Source: Bacteroidota bacterium
GTDB taxonomy: Bacteria > Bacteroidota > Bacteroidia > Bacteroidales > Bacteroidaceae
DNA: 11,160 bases
Direction of reading: 5' to 3'
Assembly: GCA_023425865.1 (NCBI GenBank)
Contig: JAFABV010000077.1
Span: forward strand, 1 to 11,160
Positions 8,316-11,160 of the stretch are shown here, piece by piece. Position numbers and translations under genes: made by a program. Position 1 is the stretch's first letter; the number at the start of each line of letters is the position of its first letter. Under the pieces are notes generated by a model that did not search any database, was not told where the DNA came from, and was given only the letters and a program-made list of their open reading frames with translations.

Positions 8316-8360
8316 CATCAATCAATAGTCTGTTAAGTTTTTGCGGTTTGTGGCGTAATA

Positions 8361-8400
8361 GACATTTGGTAGGCCGAAAAGCTCCAAATGTCCTTTATTT
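8361..8400 (+). terminator. Stem-loop after the first lipoprotein gene, possible terminator
   Basis: GACATTTGG (8361-8369) pairs perfectly with CCAAATGTC (8384-8392), a 9-bp stem with a 14-base loop, followed by CTTTATTT. It lies 46 bases after the lipoprotein stop and could end the operon that begins at 1267. The stem is A/T-rich and the T-run broken, so strength is uncertain. Confidence 0.4.
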
Positions 8401-8447
8401 AACCCGTTGGTTGAATTAAATTCGAGCGAATTTGACTTGCCCGATAG

Positions 8448-8600
8448 GCCTATAGAAATGCACTCCCAATAAATTTAAATGTATTTGGAGGTTGGAATTA
8501 TAGCGCACCTGGAGGCCACGGGGCAGTTACAGGACCGACTATGATTGGTTTCATCACTGGTGCATGGGGAAGATATAATCATGAATTCAGAATTAAATAA
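8448..8600 (+). pseudogene. Fragment of a displaced (orphan) toxin tip
   Basis: Open frame with no start codon at its beginning, reading INLNVFGGWNYSAPGGHGAV then TGPTMIGFITGAWGRYNHEF, RIK and TAA. The glycine and tryptophan content and the sharp protein-like look resemble the C-terminal end of an RHS tip. A stop at 8445-8447 cuts it off upstream, and no RHS core precedes it. A neighbouring frame is also open just before it (about 8362-8469, containing NSSEFDLPDRPIEMHSQ), so an older tip may have been joined by a frameshift. It lies 17 bases before a second lipoprotein gene, as expected for an old toxin end left beside its immunity gene when a new tip is inserted. I do not recognise the toxin family, and too little remains to name an activity. 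Confidence 0.45.
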
Positions 8601-8617
8601 TAAGCCAATAAGTTTCT

Positions 8618-9241
8618 ATGAAAAAAATATCGTATTTTTTTATTGTCTTCGTATTGATTATAGGATGCGCCAAAGGACAGAATAAAGAAAATCTCAATAC
8701 TCTTCGTGATAGTTTAGACAAAATGGTCCTTGAGGGGACTCTGCGTAACGACACAACAATGCTCGAAAGAGCATTGAAACTTTCAGACTTCTTACTTAGT
8801 ATTGATACTACGAACATTGGTAAGAGGCATTGTTATCGTCACCGTTCCATGGTTTTCTTTTCTTTGGGACACATGGATGAGGCTATAGCCAACGCTGAAC
8901 ATGCAGTTTTGACCCTTCAAACAAATAATCCGTTACGGCTTATCTTTCTGTCGGAAAAATACTTAAGGGAACATAATAAAGACTCGGCTGCTTATTACAT
9001 TGAAAAGACAATTGCTGTTTGTGACAGTTCATTGAATGATGAGTATAACGAAGATATGGCTATTAATAAGATTAAAGCAATTTATCTGCGCGATGGAGAG
9101 AAGAAAGCAAAGATTTATTTGTCAGAACTATTAAGGACACATCCAAGCCCATTGCTAAAATTATTTGACGAAGACTGGGATGAATGGGTTCGCATGAATA
9201 ATGAGGAATTAAAACTGATGAATATTAAGATCTTGAGATAG
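8618..9241 (+). CDS. Lipoprotein with TPR-like helices, candidate orphan immunity protein
   Basis: 207 residues. Residues 1-17 are a lipoprotein signal, MKKISYFFIVFVLIIGC, with the lipobox IIGC. The rest reads as amphipathic helices of the tetratricopeptide type, for example SMVFFSLGHMDEAIANAEHA (about residues 79-98), which matches the TPR pattern of a small residue, an Asp-Glu-Ala turn and a second helix. Later segments (DSAAYYIEKTIAV, KKAKIYLSELLRTHP) continue this. It follows the orphan tip fragment by 17 bases, so its likely role is immunity to the displaced toxin. It could also be a general envelope TPR lipoprotein. The ATG at 8618 gives a complete signal peptide and has no competing start. 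It ends with TAG. Confidence 0.75.
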   Translation: MKKISYFFIVFVLIIGCAKGQNKENLNTLRDSLDKMVLEGTLRNDTTMLERALKLSDFLLSIDTTNIGKRHCYRHRSMVFFSLGHMDEAIANAEHAVLTLQTNNPLRLIFLSEKYLREHNKDSAAYYIEKTIAVCDSSLNDEYNEDMAINKIKAIYLRDGEKKAKIYLSELLRTHPSPLLKLFDEDWDEWVRMNNEELKLMNIKILR

Positions 9242-9278
9242 AAATGGTATGTTGGAAAGCAAACTTAGTATTCTATTA

Positions 9279-9296
9279 TTGTGTTAGCAAACACAA
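9279..9296. terminator. Short hairpin after the TPR lipoprotein gene
   Basis: TTGTGTT (9279-9285) and AACACAA (9290-9296) form a perfect 7-bp stem with loop AGCA, 38 bases after the stop. No T-run follows on the + strand, so termination is only a possibility. Confidence 0.25.
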
Positions 9297-9464
9297 GACA
9301 GTGATGTTCTAAGTGTATGATGCCTTTTAGAGGCTTTGCATCTTCTATCTGTAAGGTAGACCTCTGTGGTAAAAGTTGCTCTGCCTTTCTCAACCTGCTA
9401 AAATGTCCTTTATGGCTCTAATCACGACTTTGGAGTGATTTAATCCCCTTTCGGGGCAAGGGTC

Positions 9465-9495
9465 TTTGTGGTACAAATGGCAATTTGTGGTACAA
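9465..9495. repeat. Two exact 12-bp repeats, iteron-like
   Basis: TTTGTGGTACAA occurs at 9465-9476 and 9484-9495, period 19. Each is itself a near-palindrome (TTGT, GGT, ACAA), and the stretch between them forms ACAAAT / ATTTGT. It lies in a gene-free stretch (9242-9602) downstream of a - strand HTH gene and near other small hairpins (CCCC/GGGG near 9454, AATCAC/GTGATT near 9420-9440). The layout suggests protein-binding sites of an origin of transfer or control region of a mobile element. Confidence 0.5.
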
Positions 9496-9548
9496 GGACA
9501 CACCTTGCCAGTATCAAGAAAGAGGTTGATAAGCCCCGCCGTGTTACT

Positions 9549-9602
9549 GCATTCTGTGAATGCGATAACTCGGCACAGGCTTGCATTCTGTGAGTGCAAT
9601 AA
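9549..9602. repeat. Pair of hairpin-forming 20-bp direct repeats
   Basis: GCATTCTGTGAATGCGATAA (9549-9568) and GCATTCTGTGAGTGCAATAA (9583-9602) match at 18 of 20 bases with a period of 34. The first folds into a perfect 6-bp stem with loop TGT; the second keeps the stem with one G-T type change. Two spaced hairpins with a conserved 3' tail point to repeated binding sites or a processing region of the adjacent mobile element. Confidence 0.5.
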
Positions 9603-9713
9603 TCAGAGTTCCCGCCATGTTTCTACATCATCTTTGTAGCGGTCAAGGTGTTCCTGGAGCACCTATTCCATATATCCCGAAACGTTCACTCTCTGCTTCT
9701 TTACACTTGCCAT
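9603..9713 (-). pseudogene. Very short remnant of a conjugative-element gene, interrupted by TAG
   Basis: On the - strand an ATG at 9713 overlaps the end of the HTH gene by 13 bp and reads MASVKKQRVNVSGYME, TAG (9663-9665), then VLQEHLDRYKDDVETWREL and TGA (9603-9605). The two halves read as one protein end: a helix of the form YMEeVLQEHLDRYKDD is typical of the C-terminus of DUF3408-type proteins in Bacteroides conjugative transposons, though this family match is from memory and weak. At 36 codons it is far shorter than such proteins, so it is probably a deletion remnant with an added nonsense mutation. Its overlap with the HTH gene suggests translational coupling in the ancestor. Confidence 0.35.
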
Positions 9714-9997
9714 AGCTTCTTGGGTATCGGATTATAATGCCTTTCAAGCATGGCTTGTATGTCGCTTTGCTTGTAGAGTATCTTCCCTCCGATTTTATAG
9801 AAAGGAAGCGTTACTGAGTTTCTGTACTCTTGTAGCGTGCGTGTACTCAGCCGTAGGAGTTTACAAACTTCCTCACCGAAGTGTTTTACGATAACGATAC
9901 CAGAAACAAGGTTGTAGATTGGGTCAGGGAGCGTTATAAAGGTGTAACGACAAGACTTGGACAGCCAATATTGAAATTGGAAAAATTTGTAATTCAT
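9701..9997 (-). CDS. Helix-turn-helix (excisionase/MerR-like) DNA-binding protein
   Basis: 98 residues from the ATG at 9997. The C-terminal half has the HTH_17 pattern found in excisionase-like proteins of Bacteroidales mobile elements: EEVCKLLRLSTRTLQEYRNS (recognition helix pair), then LPFYKIGGKILYKQSDIQAM (the wing and final helix). Such proteins bind element ends or promoters and control excision or transfer. The first ~40 residues are unlike the family and may be a poor start or partly frame-shifted sequence. An in-frame ATG at 10066 would give 121 residues but adds a segment (MSLLRNGTCRSDSRYSSFYH) without protein-like character, so I prefer the shorter form; a start nearer the HTH is also possible. 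Downstream on the same strand lie an overlapping gene remnant and the repeat-rich stretch, which fits a degraded integrative element. Confidence 0.65.
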   Translation of the reverse strand: MNYKFFQFQYWLSKSCRYTFITLPDPIYNLVSGIVIVKHFGEEVCKLLRLSTRTLQEYRNSVTLPFYKIGGKILYKQSDIQAMLERHYNPIPKKLWQV

Positions 9998-10195
9998 TTC
10001 AAGCGGGTGGTAAAATGATGAATAGCGGGAATCTGATCTACAAGTACCATTTCTCAAAAGTGACATGGCTGGAGGGAGTTGTTAAGCCTACCCTATGGAA
10101 ACAGAAGGAGTCTGTGAACTCTTTCTCATTCTGTGGGGAAGGAAACAAGTGTGAAGTTCTTCGTAACCATTCAATTTCGGCCGTATTTCCCATAA

Positions 10196-10231
10196 GCTGT
10201 AAACTTCCGACCTTTGCCTAAAATTTACAGC
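10196..10231. promoter_or_regulatory. Inverted repeat directly before tnpB
   Basis: GCTGTAAA (10196-10203) and TTTACAGC (10224-10231) form a perfect 8-bp inverted repeat around 20 bases, ending 3 bases before the tnpB ATG. It could fold the leader of the mRNA and hide the start, or be a binding site near the end of the IS66 element. The rest of 9998-10234 holds no gene I can support and no recognisable IS66 terminal repeat. Confidence 0.35.
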
Positions 10232-10234
10232 GTT

Positions 10235-10651
10235 ATGTTTAATCTCAACGAAAGCAACCAGTTCTTCTTTTCCAACGCTCCCACAGACATGAGGGTTGGT
10301 GTCAACTCCATGTGCGGCAAGGTCTGTCAATCTGGACGCAATCCTACAGATGGTATGGTCTATGTCTTTGTGGGCAAATCCCGTAAGGTCATGAAACTGC
10401 TGCATTGGGAACGCGGTGGCTATGTGGTGTATTACAAGCGGCTTGAAACGGGCAGGTTCTCTCCCCGGCTGTTTGTCTGTGGGGAGCATGCCGGATTTCG
10501 CCGGATCCGCTGGGACGAACTGGTCCTTTTCATGGAGGGGATATCCCCGGGTGCCAGACGCAGGAAGCGGTTTCAGGCAGGCGAAAACGAGGACGGGAAT
10601 AATGGAGGACATAAGGAAAAAACTGTTCCAAAAATTTGGCTAACTCGCTAA
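10235..10651 (+). CDS. tnpB: IS66 family accessory protein TnpB (Orf2)
   Basis: 138 residues from ATG 10235 (a TTG 21 bases upstream is in frame but less likely). It shows the IS66 Orf2 core: MFNLNESNQFFFSNAPTDMR, then GVNSMCGKV, GMVYVFVGKSRKVMKLLHWE and GGYVVYYKRLETGRF. In the family the equivalent stretch reads DMRKGFDGL...VFVFRNRRRDRIKLLxWDxxGFxLxYKRLExGxF. TnpB is needed for IS66 transposition but its biochemical role is not settled. The C-terminus is longer than usual, with a basic stretch (GARRRKRFQ) and a hydrophilic tail. The stop lies 19 bases before tnpC, the normal gene order of the family. High-G/C codon use compared with the toxin locus fits an inserted element. Confidence 0.85.
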   Translation: MFNLNESNQFFFSNAPTDMRVGVNSMCGKVCQSGRNPTDGMVYVFVGKSRKVMKLLHWERGGYVVYYKRLETGRFSPRLFVCGEHAGFRRIRWDELVLFMEGISPGARRRKRFQAGENEDGNNGGHKEKTVPKIWLTR

Positions 10652-10666
10652 ATTTCAGTATATTTG
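10635..10666 (+). promoter_or_regulatory. Bacteroidetes-type promoter just before tnpC
   Basis: TTTG (10635-10638), 20 bases, then TATATTTG (10659-10666), an exact match to the Bacteroidetes -33 TTTG / -7 TAnnTTTG consensus with the expected spacing. It overlaps the end of tnpB. Transcription would begin only a few bases further on, at or next to the tnpC ATG at 10671, giving a very short or absent leader. Confidence 0.45.
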
Positions 10667-10670
10667 TAGT

Positions 10671-11063
10671 ATGGAAAAGCAACCGACATACGAAGACCTG
10701 AAGCGGGAAAATGAGAAGCTGCGGACGGAGTCCCGCCGTAAGGATGAGCGCATAGCTTATCTTGAGCGTATGCTTTACGGCTCGAAAAGGGACAAGGCCC
10801 CCAAGGCTGATTCTCCCAGCGAGCCGACGTTGTTCGATGATTTTTTCCAGAAGGCCTGCGACGAGAAGGACAAGGCCATAGAGAACGCAAGGAAGCAGAT
10901 TGAAAAGGAAGCCCAGGCCCGGCGCAGCCGCAAGCCTGCCAGGTCCCAAAGGCCCTCAGAATACAGGTATGCCGGCCTTGAGGAGCGGTGGCACACGGAA
11001 ATGCCAAAAGACATCAATCCCGACGATTATGATATACGCGAGTTCGGGATAAGAAAAGCATAA
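10671..11063 (+). pseudogene. tnpC: IS66 transposase, N-terminal fragment cut by an insertion
   Basis: 130 codons. Residues 8-40 form a coiled coil (DLKRENEKLRTESRRKDERI) ending in YLERMLYGSKRDK, the hallmark LExLLFGxKSxK of IS66 TnpC. Then come an acidic stretch, a second charged helix (KDKAIENARKQIEKEAQARR) and RPSEYRYAGLEERWHTEMPK. The genuine reading ends near INPDDYDI (residue 122). The last eight residues, REFGIRKA, and the TAA come from inserted DNA. The zinc-binding and DDE parts are missing, so no active transposase is made. This is not the missing 5' half of the gene at 2-775 in simple order: that 3' half lies about 10 kb upstream in the same orientation. An exact Bacteroidetes promoter precedes the ATG. 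Confidence 0.8.
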
Positions 11064-11160
11064 AAAAAGTTGGTAATCTCACTAATATTTTGTACCTTTA
11101 TGGTTGAATATCAATAAATTATAAAAATATTGAGTGATGATTACCAAGGACAAAGTTATA
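11037..11160 (+). mobile_element. Left end of a second insertion sequence (probably IS982-like) inserted in tnpC
   Basis: Sequence character changes abruptly at about 11037 inside tnpC, from G/C-rich coding to A/T-rich non-coding. The new segment starts near CGCGAGTTCGGGATAAGAAA, a likely terminal inverted repeat. It then carries a promoter-like stretch (AATATTTTGTACCTTT, 11084-11099) and an ATG at 11137. The matching right end and any target duplication lie outside the window. Confidence 0.5.
11137..11160 (+). CDS. Start of a transposase gene, probably IS982 family (3' end outside window)
   Basis: Only eight codons, MITKDKVI. From memory, this opening is like that of IS982-family transposases common in Bacteroides (MITKDKVxEIFC...). 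Its position about 100 bp from a sharp break in the IS66 gene supports a transposase. The match is too short to be certain. Confidence 0.4.

Larger units (their letters stand above)
10235..11036 (+). mobile_element. IS66 family element, 5' part, interrupted by another IS
   Basis: Contains tnpB and the first ~122 codons of tnpC in the usual order. The tnpC reading breaks at about 11036 where foreign sequence begins, so the rest of this element should lie beyond the neighbouring IS, outside the window. The left terminal repeat must lie before 10235 but could not be located by eye. Confidence 0.65.

Noticed and set aside
9390..9599. 69-codon - strand frame (MHSQNASLCRVIAF...)
   Set aside because: Runs through the repeats and hairpins, rich in Cys and His without pattern. 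It is better explained as non-coding repeat sequence.
2529..9665. Idea that TAG is recoded as an amino acid in this genome, as both the RHS gene and a small - strand frame are cut by a single TAG
   Set aside because: TAG also ends the IS66 transposase (775), the sorting-domain gene (1683) and the TPR lipoprotein (9241) at natural protein ends, so general recoding is unlikely.
9242..9700. CRISPR array, suggested by spaced direct repeats
   Set aside because: Only two copies of each repeat with different short spacings and no cas genes.
10038..10193. 51-codon - strand frame (MGNTAEIEWLRRTSHLFPSP...) upstream of the HTH gene
   Set aside because: It looks somewhat protein-like (SSHVTFEKWYL end) but has no recognised relative and overlaps the longer HTH start. 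Not supported enough to list as a gene.
10088..10612. 174-codon - strand frame opposite tnpB
   Set aside because: Shadow of tnpB, which has clear IS66 Orf2 motifs on the + strand.

Overview
The window looks like an accessory region of a gut-type Bacteroidales genome (Bacteroides/Prevotella-like). This rests on three things: a T9SS-type C-terminal domain protein, a SpvB/FG-GAP/YD-repeat (RHS) gene with Bacteroidales-style features, and IS66 and IS982-like transposase pieces together with a TTTG / TAnnTTTG promoter of the Bacteroidetes kind. Most features are on the + strand; decayed or element-borne genes lie on the - strand.

Layout. (1) 2-775: the 3' half of an IS66 transposase, entering from outside the window. 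(2) 776-1266: no intact gene. It holds a hairpin and, on the - strand, the corpse of a gene (957-1200) readable only by switching frame three times. (3) 1267-9241: a polymorphic-toxin locus. A short secreted protein that is little more than a signal peptide plus a T9SS-like sorting domain is followed 5 bp later by a very large RHS gene (1689-7706). That gene is split by one in-frame TAG at codon 281, and the frame is otherwise open for 2005 residues. Its order is signal peptide, SpvB-like region, seven FG-GAP/VCBS calcium-type repeats, TcdB-like middle region, YD repeats, a conserved RHS core end, a glycine-rich pre-toxin segment and a JAB/JAMM-like metallopeptidase tip. Directly downstream come a lipoprotein gene (candidate immunity), a stem-loop, a 50-codon fragment that looks like the end of a displaced second toxin tip, and a second lipoprotein gene (candidate orphan immunity). 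This is the main-gene plus orphan-cassette layout expected of polymorphic toxins that exchange their tips.

(4) 9242-10234: remnant of a conjugative or mobilizable element on the - strand. It has an excisionase-like HTH gene, an overlapping very short frame interrupted by TAG, and a repeat-rich non-coding stretch with iteron-like and hairpin repeats that could be an origin of transfer or control region. (5) 10235-11036: the 5' part of an IS66 element (tnpB plus the first ~122 codons of tnpC) cut by a second insertion sequence. The first 24 bases of that element's probable transposase gene (11137-11160) close the window.

How the parts relate: the toxin locus sits between two IS66 pieces in the same orientation, next to a mobile-element scar, so it probably belongs to a mobile or recombining island. 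The amber codon in the RHS gene probably silences the toxin unless it is read through, or unless it is an assembly error. All functional calls come from reading motifs by eye; no database search was possible.
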